From: Oscillospiraceae bacterium
GTDB taxonomy: Bacteria > Bacillota > Clostridia > Oscillospirales > JAAYXM01
Reading direction: 5' to 3'
Assembly (NCBI GenBank): GCA_015068085.1
Contig: SVLF01000006.1
Coordinates: 1-64,000 of the forward strand
DNA length: 64,000 bases
Positions within the stretch are counted from its first letter, which is position 1, and each line of letters opens with the position of its first letter. A program made the position numbers and the translations under genes. Below are positions 46,292 through 56,703 of this stretch, piece after piece. Under the pieces are notes generated by a model that searched no databases, had not been told where the DNA came from, and saw only the letters and a list, made by a program, of their open reading frames with translations.

Positions 46292-47854
46292 TTATTTGTA
46301 GTTCTGATATGCGTTGTCGTAGATTGCAAGAATCTCGTCAATCGGCTGAGCGGCAAGCTCTTCCTGGAACTTATCCCACTCAGTAAGCGGGCGCTGACCG
46401 ATAATGAACTTTGTGAGGTTCTCCTGTACCATCGTGGTAACAGAGGTATTGAGGTCGGAAAGCTGCTGCGACTCTGCAGATGAAAGCTGCATATAGCTTG
46501 TCGGGTCAAGCTCCGGATATGTGTACTCGAGCAGGAAGTCTGTTGTAGCTGCCTGTTCCTCGGAGATTGAAGCGTCGATGGATTCCGGATCTACACGGAG
46601 ATAAGCACCGATTGTCTGGAAGCCATAGAGAAGCTTTGCATTGTCGCCCTCGTTCGGGAGGATGTACTGCTTCTTACCGTCAACAACCTCGTATGTCTCG
46701 CCTTCCTTACCCCAGCTGATAAGCTCACAGCCCTCGTCGGAGTAGAACCAGTTGAGATAACGCATTGCGTTTGCGATAGATGCTGCATCACCTGTGTTCG
46801 GAACACCAAAGCCCATCGGGTCGTTATTGTACTTGTTGAGCATATTGACACCGATACCGTTTGTGGACTTCGGTGGCATCATTGCTGCAATTGTGTATTC
46901 CGGCTTCTGAGCACGTGCGATGTTATTGAAGAAGTCGATACGTACCTGATACTCCGGCATAATGAAACCGCGGTCGGTAGTTACAAGCTCCTGCCATGAA
47001 GATGTGTTGATTGTGATAAAGTCTGCCGGGATGAGCTTCTCATTTACCATCTTGTTAAGGAAGGTAACGATTTCAAGCATAACTTCGCTCTCGGTAACGC
47101 CATAGCACCACTTTTCGTTTTCGAAATCATAGTATGCACCGGTGTGGAAGTTCGGCTTGAAAGACGAACCGATAACGCTGATGTTGTTAAGCCCCGATCT
47201 CATGCAGAACGGGAAAGAATCCGGATAGAGCTCTTTAAGCTTCTTTGAAACGGTGTAAAGCTCGTCGATTGTCTCGGGAGTCTTAAGCCCGTGCTTATCA
47301 AAGATATCCTTACGGTAGAGCCAGCCGCGGAGATTTGTTGCGCGCTCCATACCGTAGATGGGAGCAAAGTAAACCTTGCCGTCTGCTGCGCGGCGGGTGT
47401 CGCGCATCCACTGTTCATCCTCCGGAAGAGAATCCCAGAACTTGTTGTAGTCCGGAAGGAATTCTTCGTAATCATCAAGCGGAAGGAATGCACCCTGTTC
47501 ACAGTAGTCTGCAAACGTTCCGGGCTTGCCCTGGAAGCCGAATACGTCCGGAAGAGAATCCGGAGCCGCCATTGTGAGCGAGAACTTTGTGCCAAAGTCT
47601 GAAGACGGAACAGCGTTTACGTTGATTGTTCCGCCGATAGACTCTTCGATGTACTCCCATACTTTCCAAGTTTCGTCATACGGCCAGGAAGCATGGCTTG
47701 CGATGGTGACGTCAAGAACTGCGTCATCCGGGATTTGCTTACCCTCGGGGATGTCATACGAGACTTCGCCGCCGGCACCGCCGTTTCCGCCGCCGCATGC
47801 GCAGAGAGCGAAAACCATTACGAGCGCGAGGATAAGTGCTGTGATTTTTTTCAT
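46292..47854 (-). CDS. ABC-type sugar solute-binding lipoprotein (paralogue 2)
   Basis: 520 aa; lipobox VFALCACGG; high similarity to 29964..31523. Confidence 0.88.
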   Translation of the reverse strand: MKKITALILALVMVFALCACGGGNGGAGGEVSYDIPEGKQIPDDAVLDVTIASHASWPYDETWKVWEYIEESIGGTINVNAVPSSDFGTKFSLTMAAPDSLPDVFGFQGKPGTFADYCEQGAFLPLDDYEEFLPDYNKFWDSLPEDEQWMRDTRRAADGKVYFAPIYGMERATNLRGWLYRKDIFDKHGLKTPETIDELYTVSKKLKELYPDSFPFCMRSGLNNISVIGSSFKPNFHTGAYYDFENEKWCYGVTESEVMLEIVTFLNKMVNEKLIPADFITINTSSWQELVTTDRGFIMPEYQVRIDFFNNIARAQKPEYTIAAMMPPKSTNGIGVNMLNKYNNDPMGFGVPNTGDAASIANAMRYLNWFYSDEGCELISWGKEGETYEVVDGKKQYILPNEGDNAKLLYGFQTIGAYLRVDPESIDASISEEQAATTDFLLEYTYPELDPTSYMQLSSAESQQLSDLNTSVTTMVQENLTKFIIGQRPLTEWDKFQEELAAQPIDEILAIYDNAYQNYK

Positions 47855-48072
47855 GTGTGTTTCCTCCTTATTTTTCGCGGGTTACCGCGTTTTTTAACGT
47901 ATATAATTATACCCGAACGTTGCGCCGTTGTCAACGAAAATATGAAAATTCTGTAATATAATTTCAATATTACGAAATTTTTGAAAGCACCTTATTTTGT
48001 TATTTAGTTGCCAAATTTATCAAAATATGCTAAAATAGGAACACAAATATCTTACGGGAGTTTTAATTATCC

Positions 48073-48822
48073 ATGGAACAGGAATTACAAAAAAGATTAT
48101 GCGATTTAGCAGATAATACAGCCCGGACGAACCGGCAAAGCTCCACCGCATTCCTCACCCCGGCTGAAAGCGCCGAAGCAATGAAATTCTGCCGCACACG
48201 CCGCGATGTGACTTATCTTTTTTCAGGTGGCTTTGACGGCGCAGAAAGAATGCGGCTGTTCTTTCTGCCCGACTATATCTCCGCAGAGGATTTTCCGCTT
48301 TGTGAAAACATAACGGCAATTCACGCAAAATGTCCGTTCGGGAACCCGTCACACCGCGACTGGCTCGGCTCGCTTATGGGACTCGGCATCAAGCGCGAGA
48401 CCGTCGGAGATATCTTAGTTCTCGGCGACGAAGGATATATTCTCTGCACACCGCAGGTCGCCGGTTTTATATGCGACAATCTTACAAAGATCGGCAGATT
48501 CGGCGTAAAATGCCAAACAGTCCCGCTCTCCGACATCCGCGTTCCCGAGCCGGTCTTCGATGTTGTTTCGGGAACGGTGGCATCGCTTCGCGCCGATACC
48601 GTTCTTTCCCTTGCATTCGGAATATCGCGGACAAAAGCGGCAGAGCTTATCCGTGACGGAAAATTCTCACTTGACCACATTGAAGAGACAAGCCCCTCCT
48701 GCGAAATATGCGAGGGCGCCCTTCTCTCCCTTCGCGGCTACGGCAGAGCACGCCTTTCCGGTATCGGCGGCATGAGCAAAAAAGGGCGTCAATTTATTGA
48801 AATCCACGTGTTTTCGTCTTAA
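48073..48822 (+). CDS. YlmH-like S4-domain RNA-binding protein
   Basis: 249 aa; AIHAKCPFGNPSHRDWLGSLMGLGIKRETVGDI, S4 region TVLSLAFGISRTKAAELIRDGKFSLD. Confidence 0.85.
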   Translation: MEQELQKRLCDLADNTARTNRQSSTAFLTPAESAEAMKFCRTRRDVTYLFSGGFDGAERMRLFFLPDYISAEDFPLCENITAIHAKCPFGNPSHRDWLGSLMGLGIKRETVGDILVLGDEGYILCTPQVAGFICDNLTKIGRFGVKCQTVPLSDIRVPEPVFDVVSGTVASLRADTVLSLAFGISRTKAAELIRDGKFSLDHIEETSPSCEICEGALLSLRGYGRARLSGIGGMSKKGRQFIEIHVFSS

Positions 48823-48825
48823 ACA

Positions 48826-48856
48826 GCAAAAGACTTCCCCGCCGGGAAGTCTTTTG
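48826..48856. terminator. Bidirectional terminator
   Basis: AGCAAAAGACTTCCC-cgcc-GGGAAGTCTTTTGCT. Confidence 0.8.
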
Positions 48857-50068
48857 CTATTTAACGGCTGCTTTTGTCTTAATCGTTGCGGCGTAAGCGC
48901 TGTTGCAGAGACCGAGGAATGCGGAGATTATGAAGAGAAGCTCTATACCGAGCGTCTGCCATATCCACCCGCCGAAAAGCGCGATGAAGATAGTTATAAC
49001 GTGGTTTATCGACACGCCTGTCGATATCGTTGCCTTTACCTCTTCTTCACTATCAGACAAGTCCCTGACGTAAACATTTGACGCCATTGACGCAAGCGAA
49101 ATTATCGCATCAAGCACGTAATTTATACAACATATTATAAACGCAATATTTGTCGGGAAAATTCTGTGCGCAAAGCCATAGAAGAAGCAGACGGCAACAA
49201 GAATGAGCGTATCTGCAACCATAACTGCCTTATATCCGATTCTGTCAATAATACGCCCGACAACCGGAGATGCGAAGAAGCACGCGATTGCAGAAACAGC
49301 GAAGAGAAGACTTATCGTTGCGGCATTTGCACCGTAGTGGAGAATGAGCACATACGGTCCGAAGGTAAGGAAGACCTGCTTGCGGGCGCCGTAAAACATT
49401 TCGAGCATATAGTATTTGGTATACTTTTTATGGAAGTAAAAGCGTCGCTTGTTTTTATCGGTTTCGCTTTTTCCGAAAATGCGGAGCGAAAACGCAACGC
49501 CCACCGCCGCAAGAACAGCCGCCACCCAGAAAAACGCCGTATACGCTCCCCTGCCCGAAAAAGCGAGAAATGCAGGGATTATCACGAGATACCCGAAAAG
49601 CGTTCCTATCTGATTAACCGAGGTCTGCGCACCCAGTGCCGCCCCGCCGCATCCCGGTGCGGCGTATTTGAGCGAAAGCGTGCTTTTCATTCCTATCTGC
49701 ATATGCTCACCGACAGAATATGTGCATATGGCAAGGATTGCAAGAACCTTAGTCGGCGGAAGAATTGCATGCATCGTCATTCCGCCGAGCATAATCACAG
49801 CGCCTGCCTTATAAATCGTTTCCGCAGACAGCATATAAAACGCCGCAAGGATGAATATAAGAAGAATTCCCGGAAGCTCTCGGAAAAATTCGGTTACACC
49901 TCTGTCCATCTCACCCATTTTAACAATTTCAGCAAGGAAGTTGTCGAGCATTCCCTTATACAGGCCGTAAGATATACCCGTAATAAGAACGGACAGCAAA
50001 AACAGCCGGAACGGAGTGTTCTCTGCAAAGACTCCCTTTATTCTCAGAACTGACAGCTTGTTTTTCAT
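48857..50068 (-). CDS. Major facilitator superfamily transporter
   Basis: 403 aa, about 12 TM; SPVVGRIIDRIGYKAVMVADTLI motif. Confidence 0.83.
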   Translation of the reverse strand: MKNKLSVLRIKGVFAENTPFRLFLLSVLITGISYGLYKGMLDNFLAEIVKMGEMDRGVTEFFRELPGILLIFILAAFYMLSAETIYKAGAVIMLGGMTMHAILPPTKVLAILAICTYSVGEHMQIGMKSTLSLKYAAPGCGGAALGAQTSVNQIGTLFGYLVIIPAFLAFSGRGAYTAFFWVAAVLAAVGVAFSLRIFGKSETDKNKRRFYFHKKYTKYYMLEMFYGARKQVFLTFGPYVLILHYGANAATISLLFAVSAIACFFASPVVGRIIDRIGYKAVMVADTLILVAVCFFYGFAHRIFPTNIAFIICCINYVLDAIISLASMASNVYVRDLSDSEEEVKATISTGVSINHVITIFIALFGGWIWQTLGIELLFIISAFLGLCNSAYAATIKTKAAVK

Positions 50069-50165
50069 AACTTTACCTCATAACTTTGTCTTTTTCGGAT
50101 AATATAATAGCACAAAAGCTTACACATTTCAACATATGCGTAAGCTTTTGTGTTGATTTTTTCTT

Positions 50166-51476
50166 TTATTTACCTGCCTGCATCTCCGAAACTGCCTCTA
50201 AAACTGCATCCGCCATAAAGATGAGCTGTTCCTCAGAAAGTCCGTAAAGTGGAAGGTGGGTAAAGCGTTTGTAGAACACTTCCTCGCACACCGGGCATGT
50301 TGCCGCAATGCTGTCGCGGTCGTATCCGTGCTCACGGATAACATCAAAGCGATAAAGCGGACCGAAATGCGGAATGTTTGTAACGCCCTTTTCGGTGAGC
50401 TTTTCCTTCAATGTCTGAATATCTCCGCCTGCCTTTGCGGGATCTATCTGGAGAAGATACATATGGAAGGACGGCTGAATGTCCTTTTCATTGACCTTTT
50501 GCGGGATAATTGCGTCATTCTCCGCAAAGCGACGTGTGAGATACTCTGCCGCCGCTCTTCTCTCTGCAATGATTTTCTCATTACGCGCAACCTGAAGCTG
50601 AAGCCCAAGCCCCTGGATTTCGGTTGTTGAGCTGTTGCCGGCAACGGATGTGCCGTACTTGCCCTTAATGGACGTAATGTCGTAAAGCCAGTTATCAATT
50701 TTGCGGGAGAAATCAAGACCGAGGAAGCGCGCACGCTTCATATCCTCGCGGAAGCTCTCTATATTTGTGGTAAGAATGCCTCCCTCGCCAAAGGAAGTGA
50801 TGTTCTTTACCTCGTGCATGGAAAATCCTGCGAAATCACCGATTGTGCCGACCTTTCTGCCCTTATACACCGCGCCGAAGCCGTGTGCGGCATCTTCAAG
50901 GACGAGAATGTCATGCTTTCTTGCAATTTCCATAAGCGGATCCATGTCTACCGGATAGCCGCCGATATGTACGGGAACAATCATCTTTGTCTTATCGGTA
51001 ATCTTGCGCTCAACGTCCTTCGGGTCCATATTGATGGTCTCAGGGTCAACGTCTGCAAAAACAAGCTTCGCACCGACAGAGAGCGGATATGCCATTGTAG
51101 CGACAAAGGTGATAGCCGGAACGATAACCTCATCTCCCGGGCCTATGCCTGCATATTTATATGCAATTTCAAAACCGGCGGTGCAGTTTGCAACAAAAGC
51201 GCATCCGCGTGTTCCGAGGTATTCATCCACCATATCCTCTGCCTTTTCAACCTGAGAGCCGAGAGAAAGCTTTCCCGGAGGCGTGGAAAGCTCCGAGAGC
51301 TTATAAACCTCTTTCTTTATGTTGTCAAAAATTGCGTCGTATTCCGCGCCTTCACCCTGCATAAGAAACTTTACAACGGCAAGAAGATCGTCTGCGTTGT
51401 AGTTTTCACCGACAGCCGCCCAGGGAACGCGGGTTTCTCCGGTGTTGTATCTGAAATCTGTAGCCTTTTTTGCCAT
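50166..51476 (-). CDS. DegT/DnrJ/EryC1/StrS family aminotransferase
   Basis: 436 aa; GPGDEVIVPAITFVATMAYPLSVGAKLVFADVDPETINMD, VLEDAAHGFGA, FSMHEVKNITSFGEGG. Confidence 0.9.
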   Translation of the reverse strand: MAKKATDFRYNTGETRVPWAAVGENYNADDLLAVVKFLMQGEGAEYDAIFDNIKKEVYKLSELSTPPGKLSLGSQVEKAEDMVDEYLGTRGCAFVANCTAGFEIAYKYAGIGPGDEVIVPAITFVATMAYPLSVGAKLVFADVDPETINMDPKDVERKITDKTKMIVPVHIGGYPVDMDPLMEIARKHDILVLEDAAHGFGAVYKGRKVGTIGDFAGFSMHEVKNITSFGEGGILTTNIESFREDMKRARFLGLDFSRKIDNWLYDITSIKGKYGTSVAGNSSTTEIQGLGLQLQVARNEKIIAERRAAAEYLTRRFAENDAIIPQKVNEKDIQPSFHMYLLQIDPAKAGGDIQTLKEKLTEKGVTNIPHFGPLYRFDVIREHGYDRDSIAATCPVCEEVFYKRFTHLPLYGLSEEQLIFMADAVLEAVSEMQAGK

Positions 51477-51666
51477 TTTTAATTTACTCCTTCCCCAATG
51501 TTATAAGTATATTGTAATGCACAGAATATGTTTTGTCAACGATTATTTCACCGAATGAATAAATTAAAAATAACAGAAAACTCTCCGGAGGCAGGCTTTG
51601 ACAATCCGCCAAAACCTGTCCCGGAGAACTTTATATTCTATATATCTTACAAAAATACAGTTTAGC

Positions 51667-52917
51667 TTACAGCTTGCGAACCTTTTCTGCTGCGTTCTTT
51701 ATACCGAGGATGATGTTGTCAAGGTCGGTCTTTGTAAGACGCGGATGATGCGGAGTGTTAATCTCACGGCGATAGAAGAAGTCTTCTGCCTTCGGGCAGA
51801 TATCCTGGGCATATCCAAGCCCCTTAAGCGATGTAAAATGGTATGTAGGCTGATAATGCAAAATACCCTGAACACCTTCTTCGCGGTAAAGCACGCGCAT
51901 AAAGTCATCACGGCTTGCGCCAAGCTCTTTTTCCTCAACACAAACGGTGTAGAGGTGGTAAATGTGCTTGCAGTTCGGATCCTCATAAACAGGTGTGATA
52001 CCCTTGATACCCTGCAGACCTTCATTGAGGTATCTTCCGTGCTGAATACGAAGCTCATTGAGCATATCAAGCTTATCAAGCTGACAGTTACCGACAGCAC
52101 CCTGACACTCCGTCATACGGTAGTTGTTGCTCCACTTGCCGTTGATGAGATGGTTGTCAAAGTGGGACGGAATCCAGTAATCAGTCTGATTTTCCCAATC
52201 AACATTTCCCATGCAACGAAGCTTGTCAATACGGTATGCAAAATCGTCGTTGTTGCAAGTGATCATACCGCCTTCGCCAAGAGTTGTAATGTTTTTGAGG
52301 GAATGGAAGCTGAAGCAACCGAAATCACCGATAGAGCCGGCTTTTCTTCCCTTATACTCTGCACCAGGTGCGTGAGCACAGTCTTCAAGAACAAGAAGAT
52401 TATGCTTTCTTGCAATCTCCATAATGGGATCCATATCGACCATCTGGCCACCGTAGTGAACAACAGAGATAGCCTTTGTCTTATTGGTAATCTTCTTTTC
52501 AACCTCAGCCGGGTCGATATTGAACGTGCGCGGGTCAATATCCGCATAAACCGGCACGCCGCCTTCTTTAAGGATTGCAAGCGATGTTGCAACAAACGTG
52601 TTCGGGGTTGTGATAACCTCATCTCCCGGGCCGATGCCCATTGCGCACATTGCAACGTGCATTGCCGTTGTGCAGTTACTTACTGCAAATGCATACTTCG
52701 TTCCGCACATCTCCGCAAAGCGGCGCTGGAAGCGCTGAACCTCGGGACCCATTGTGAGAGAATCCTGATGCATAGTTTTGAGAAGAGCCTGCTCCTCTGC
52801 CTCATCGTAAATGCTTCCGAAGAAGGAATACGGAACCTTCAATACTACACCGTCATCAACCTTATAGCTACTGGTGATGCCGCCGTCGGAATCTTTTCCT
52901 ACAGAAACCTTTGCCAT
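51667..52917 (-). CDS. DegT/DnrJ/EryC1/StrS family aminotransferase
   Basis: 416 aa; GPGDEVITTPNTFVATSLAIL, VLEDCAHAPGAEYKGRKAGSIGDFGCFSFHSLKNITTLGEGG; paralogue of previous gene. Confidence 0.92.
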   Translation of the reverse strand: MAKVSVGKDSDGGITSSYKVDDGVVLKVPYSFFGSIYDEAEEQALLKTMHQDSLTMGPEVQRFQRRFAEMCGTKYAFAVSNCTTAMHVAMCAMGIGPGDEVITTPNTFVATSLAILKEGGVPVYADIDPRTFNIDPAEVEKKITNKTKAISVVHYGGQMVDMDPIMEIARKHNLLVLEDCAHAPGAEYKGRKAGSIGDFGCFSFHSLKNITTLGEGGMITCNNDDFAYRIDKLRCMGNVDWENQTDYWIPSHFDNHLINGKWSNNYRMTECQGAVGNCQLDKLDMLNELRIQHGRYLNEGLQGIKGITPVYEDPNCKHIYHLYTVCVEEKELGASRDDFMRVLYREEGVQGILHYQPTYHFTSLKGLGYAQDICPKAEDFFYRREINTPHHPRLTKTDLDNIILGIKNAAEKVRKL

Positions 52918-53144
52918 AATTTTTACCTCCGTTTACAAATGATTTAAAGAGTAAAATAATTATACTCTTCCGCACCTTAAAAGGTACATTATTTAACTTG
53001 ATTATACACTGTCCCGGGTTGTTTGTCAATAATTATTTTAAGCAATGAAATAATTATTTTGCAAATTCATCTATTGACAAAATTTTACATATTTGATATT
53101 CTATAATCCCCGGCAAAATTCGACTTAAAAGGACGGATGAAACT

Positions 53145-53384
53145 ATGAAAGAAACGGGAATCGTAAGAAAAATTGACGAACTCGGAAGAATTGTTCTTCC
53201 CATTGAGCTGCGCAAGCTTCTCGGGATTGACCAGCGTGATCCGATTGAGATCTTTGTTGACGGAGATGCAATTATTTTAAAAAAGCATCATTCCAAATGC
53301 ATTTTCTGCGGGTCGGATTCCGCCCTTTCCGAATATAAGGGAAAGCACGTTTGTGTCACTTGTGCCAAAAACCTTACAAAATAA
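53145..53384 (+). CDS. AbrB/SpoVT-family transition-state regulator
   Basis: 79 aa; MKETGIVRKIDELGRIVLPIELRKLLGIDQRDPIEIFVDGDAIILKKH plus C-terminal CIFCG...CVTC. Confidence 0.93.
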   Translation: MKETGIVRKIDELGRIVLPIELRKLLGIDQRDPIEIFVDGDAIILKKHHSKCIFCGSDSALSEYKGKHVCVTCAKNLTK

Positions 53385-53401
53385 TTTTTATATGTATGAA
53401 G

Positions 53402-53445
53402 TTGGGCTGCAAAAAGTCAATCTCTTTTTGCAGCCCAATTATTAT
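53402..53445 (+). terminator. Strong terminator hairpin
   Basis: TTGGGCTGCAAAAAG-tcaatct-CTTTTTGCAGCCCAA. Confidence 0.85.
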
Positions 53446-53497
53446 AGGGGATAGGAAAAAGGTTTTGCGTTCCGGAACCTTTTTACATTCCCTGTTT

Positions 53498-54358
53498 TCA
53501 TTTGCCGCAGCAACCGTAAGATACGGGCTTGCAATCACACGGCGGATTATCGGGAATTGCCCTCGACGGCGGGAAAAACTCTCCGACAGGGAATTTGATT
53601 TTCCGGAAAAGGTCGCAGGGGCTGTCTTCGCTGGAGCCGACGCATTCCTTTTCGGGCATGCAGAAATCGTATGCCGGAATGAGAATCTGACTGTCGCGTT
53701 CAAGGCGGACGATAGAAAACTGACCGAGAGTTACAAGAAGGTTCTTGCAGCCTCCGCTGACGACGAGTTCATCATCAAAATACTCTTTTATGCATTGCGG
53801 TACGTCACAAAGCTCGTCGCAGTTGCATTCGCACTCCGGCGGAGTGCAGCTGCACACCGTTTTAGCCTCGCAGATATCCGCGTCAAGGAATATCGGATCA
53901 ACCGCTTCAACGAATGCCGTCGGCATATTTGATGCACACTTAGAGCAAGCCGGAAGCTCGGAGCTGAATATCTTCACATCACCCTCGCTGCCGAAGAGAA
54001 TTACGTTTTTGTCGTAAATCGCAAGCCCTTTTACCTTCTGTGTTCTTCCGTTGCACGCACAGACCTCTGCTGTGATATAGTAGAAAAATCTTATATCAAC
54101 CGAGTAAAAGCCGCGGTTGAACGCTACATCGCGCACATCTATGTTCGTCCAGAGAAGCTTCGCATCACGGCTCTTTACGCTTGTTGCGCAGTCGAGAATT
54201 TCCTGGGAACAACGAGTGGGATACACGCGCAGGTTCTCTATGCACTCTTTATCACGGCATGAGTCGTAGATTCTTTTTGTATGGATACACACAGCCTCTT
54301 TAACACACGGCGGATTTCCGTGGATCGGGCCGGGCAAAACCTTATCAGGCATTTGCAC
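53498..54358 (-). CDS. Cys-rich hypothetical protein (candidate spore surface/coat-associated)
   Basis: 286 aa with 26 cysteines; internal FYSVDIRFFYYITAEVCAC; adjacent to ger operon and abrB-like gene. Confidence 0.55.
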   Translation of the reverse strand: MQMPDKVLPGPIHGNPPCVKEAVCIHTKRIYDSCRDKECIENLRVYPTRCSQEILDCATSVKSRDAKLLWTNIDVRDVAFNRGFYSVDIRFFYYITAEVCACNGRTQKVKGLAIYDKNVILFGSEGDVKIFSSELPACSKCASNMPTAFVEAVDPIFLDADICEAKTVCSCTPPECECNCDELCDVPQCIKEYFDDELVVSGGCKNLLVTLGQFSIVRLERDSQILIPAYDFCMPEKECVGSSEDSPCDLFRKIKFPVGEFFPPSRAIPDNPPCDCKPVSYGCCGK

Positions 54359-54438
54359 ATAACCTCCCGTAATAATGTTTTGAAGTCTCCTTCACTACAT
54401 ATTATGCGAGGTTTCCTTTTCGGTGAAAAAAATGGGCA

Positions 54439-55515
54439 TTACTTCCCTTTTCTTTTCTGAGCGAACACAAGAAGAAAGAGCGGCAAAAGCGCATACACCG
54501 CAACAACCCATCCCGCCCCGGGCGTCCATTCCACCATCCCGCGAAGGGCAGACAAATCACGGTAAATAAGCTGTGTCATAGCAGCGCTACTAAGCGCAAG
54601 CGGAAGGCTTAGTCCTTCTTTTTTTGTGATTCCGAACATCCCGCAAATCATATCCTCACTAAACAGCAGACATACCGACGTTTTAAAAAACAACGACAGC
54701 GTCATTGCAATGCAGGCGAGAATCTCGGTGTGCTGAATGAACCCGCCAACACCGCGAACTGACATTGCCGTGAACACAGGATAAAAATCCGTGCCTGCGA
54801 TATCCCCACCGAGCGTCGCAACCGTCACGGCAGCGATAAGCGCAAGAGAGAGAGCCGAGCCTGCAACCGACCACAAAAAGAACTTTTTTCGCGCAGGTCC
54901 CTTCTCCATTCGCGTATACACCGAAAAAAGAGCAAATACCGTTCCGAACCGGTTTAAAAACACCTCTCCCGCTCCGCTGAAAAATGCACCAATCTCTTTT
55001 CCTGAGGGAATAAGACGCGAAAACTCCATCCACCTGATTCCGAAAAGAACGAACACAGCAAGCACCGCCGCCGAAAACCAGAACAAAAGCCGCGCTGCAC
55101 CGGACACTGCACACAGCCCGCTACGGAGTGCAAGAGCGGAAATAATTGCAATAAGGAGCGGAAGAACAATCTGCGGGGTTCTGAAAAGCGCTGTTATCTG
55201 CACAAAGCGGGAAAAAACCGTAAGCGAAAGAATGCATGTAACAAGCGCAAAAAAAGCTGTTACGCCGCCGAAAAAGCGCGCGCCCCATTTCCCGAACACC
55301 GAAGAAAGCACCTCATAAAAGCTCTTTTCCGGAAATTTGTCGCATACGGATGCAATACACCATGCAAGAAGGGTTGCCGCCGCGCCTGCAATAATATGTG
55401 CCGCCCACGCGCCGCTACCTGCATCGCTTCCCGACATCACGGAATAAGTGTTTGCAAAAATCACAAGAGCGCACACCGCCGCGCCCGAGCCGTTTGTTAT
55501 TCTTCCGTCTCGCAT
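54439..55515 (-). CDS. GerAB/GerKB-type spore germination permease
   Basis: 358 aa, about 10 TM, endospore germination permease-like; in operon with GerAA and GerAC types. Confidence 0.85.
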   Translation of the reverse strand: MRDGRITNGSGAAVCALVIFANTYSVMSGSDAGSGAWAAHIIAGAAATLLAWCIASVCDKFPEKSFYEVLSSVFGKWGARFFGGVTAFFALVTCILSLTVFSRFVQITALFRTPQIVLPLLIAIISALALRSGLCAVSGAARLLFWFSAAVLAVFVLFGIRWMEFSRLIPSGKEIGAFFSGAGEVFLNRFGTVFALFSVYTRMEKGPARKKFFLWSVAGSALSLALIAAVTVATLGGDIAGTDFYPVFTAMSVRGVGGFIQHTEILACIAMTLSLFFKTSVCLLFSEDMICGMFGITKKEGLSLPLALSSAAMTQLIYRDLSALRGMVEWTPGAGWVVAVYALLPLFLLVFAQKRKGK

Positions 55516-55519
55516 ACAT

Positions 55520-55714
55520 TTACCTCATAAATATAGAAATCATTCCGGAAAGAGACGCACCGACGTGGTCGCTTTCCGCGGCGATACCCGAAAATACCGC
55601 CAGAAGAAGAGATATGACGCCAAGTACTATATATGCGCGCTTTTCTTTGCCCTCACGCGCCCGAAAATCAAAAAACAATGCCGCTAAAAAAACAGCAGGA
55701 AGAACATAACTCAT
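55520..55714 (-). CDS. Small two-TM protein in germinant receptor operon
   Basis: 64 aa; MSYVLPAVFLAALFFDFRAREGKEKRAYIVLGVISLLLAVFSGIAA; overlaps gerC-type gene end. Confidence 0.7.
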   Translation of the reverse strand: MSYVLPAVFLAALFFDFRAREGKEKRAYIVLGVISLLLAVFSGIAAESDHVGASLSGMISIFMR

Positions 55715-56703
55715 TTCTTTCCTCCGAGAATATTACTTACAATTACCTCACACGTCACCTCCGGCACTTTTCCGTCCGTTGCGAAAATCTCTCCGATGTC
55801 GTTTTTCTGTGCATAGGAAATCAGACCCGAGAATGCGTTTTCAAGATATTCCTTTGCGCTGTCTTTCATCATTTCCGAATTGACCTTCCCCTGCGCTCCC
55901 GCAGGAGAGAGCACGCACTTAACATTGAGCTTCACGGCATCTCCCTGCACCTTTTTCTCTATATCATTTGCAAGTATTTCAAAAGAGGCACGCCCTCCCC
56001 GCGGCAGAGCAAGCGTCGGGAGATATCCTCCCGAACCTTTTTTTCTCATTAACGACAGAGCAAGTATCTGCTCTCCGTCAAGAAAGGCGGCAATCTTTCC
56101 GTTTTTCATAACCGCACCGCCTGAAAGAAGCATCTTTTCGTCCTCTACGCTTGCCGTCGGCAGGATATATTCGCCATCCACCTCACGTTCCCTGAAAATC
56201 TCCCACACGCGCTTTGCGAAAAACCGTCTTGAATTTTCTTCATTGGCGAACATATCCGAAATACTTTCAAAGATATCGCTCCCGCCGGGCGGCGCGGTTT
56301 CAATAAGTTCTTCCGCACGGCTATCACGCACAATCACCGGTGCAATGTCAAGATAAACATCCTGTACGCGCAGAACAGTATCGAGAATTTCGTCGGTAAA
56401 TTGTGCAGCTTCCTCTCCGATGAGAATACAGCTTGTGTGCCCCCAGTAAAGCTTTTTATCCGCGCGGCAGCTGAGCTCTCTTACCGCCTCAAAAAAGCTT
56501 CCGCCCTCTGCTGTGTATTTTGCCCCCTCTTTATCGTCAATTCCCCCGGTGGGCGCGCACACCACGGTTACGCGAACACCATTTTCTGCGGCATCTATCC
56601 CGACACCGTTTACAATCTCCTGCATATTAAGCTCGTTATAGTCAAAGCATCCACCAAGCATAAGCAAAAGGCACGCCGAGAAGAAAAGTCTTATAAACCG
56701 CAT
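55711..56703 (-). CDS. Ger(x)C family spore germination lipoprotein
   Basis: 330 aa; lipobox LLMLGGCFDYNELN, EIVNGVGIDAAENGVRVTV typical of GerAC. Confidence 0.9.
   Translation of the reverse strand: MRFIRLFFSACLLLMLGGCFDYNELNMQEIVNGVGIDAAENGVRVTVVCAPTGGIDDKEGAKYTAEGGSFFEAVRELSCRADKKLYWGHTSCILIGEEAAQFTDEILDTVLRVQDVYLDIAPVIVRDSRAEELIETAPPGGSDIFESISDMFANEENSRRFFAKRVWEIFREREVDGEYILPTASVEDEKMLLSGGAVMKNGKIAAFLDGEQILALSLMRKKGSGGYLPTLALPRGGRASFEILANDIEKKVQGDAVKLNVKCVLSPAGAQGKVNSEMMKDSAKEYLENAFSGLISYAQKNDIGEIFATDGKVPEVTCEVIVSNILGGKK

Noticed and set aside
49166-50053. 295-aa plus-strand ORF opposite MFS gene
   Set aside because: Antisense shadow, charged low-complexity translation.
51598-52947. 449-aa plus-strand ORF opposite a DegT aminotransferase gene
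   Set aside because: Fully antisense to a strongly supported gene; composition is that of a shadow frame and no RBS or family motif was seen.
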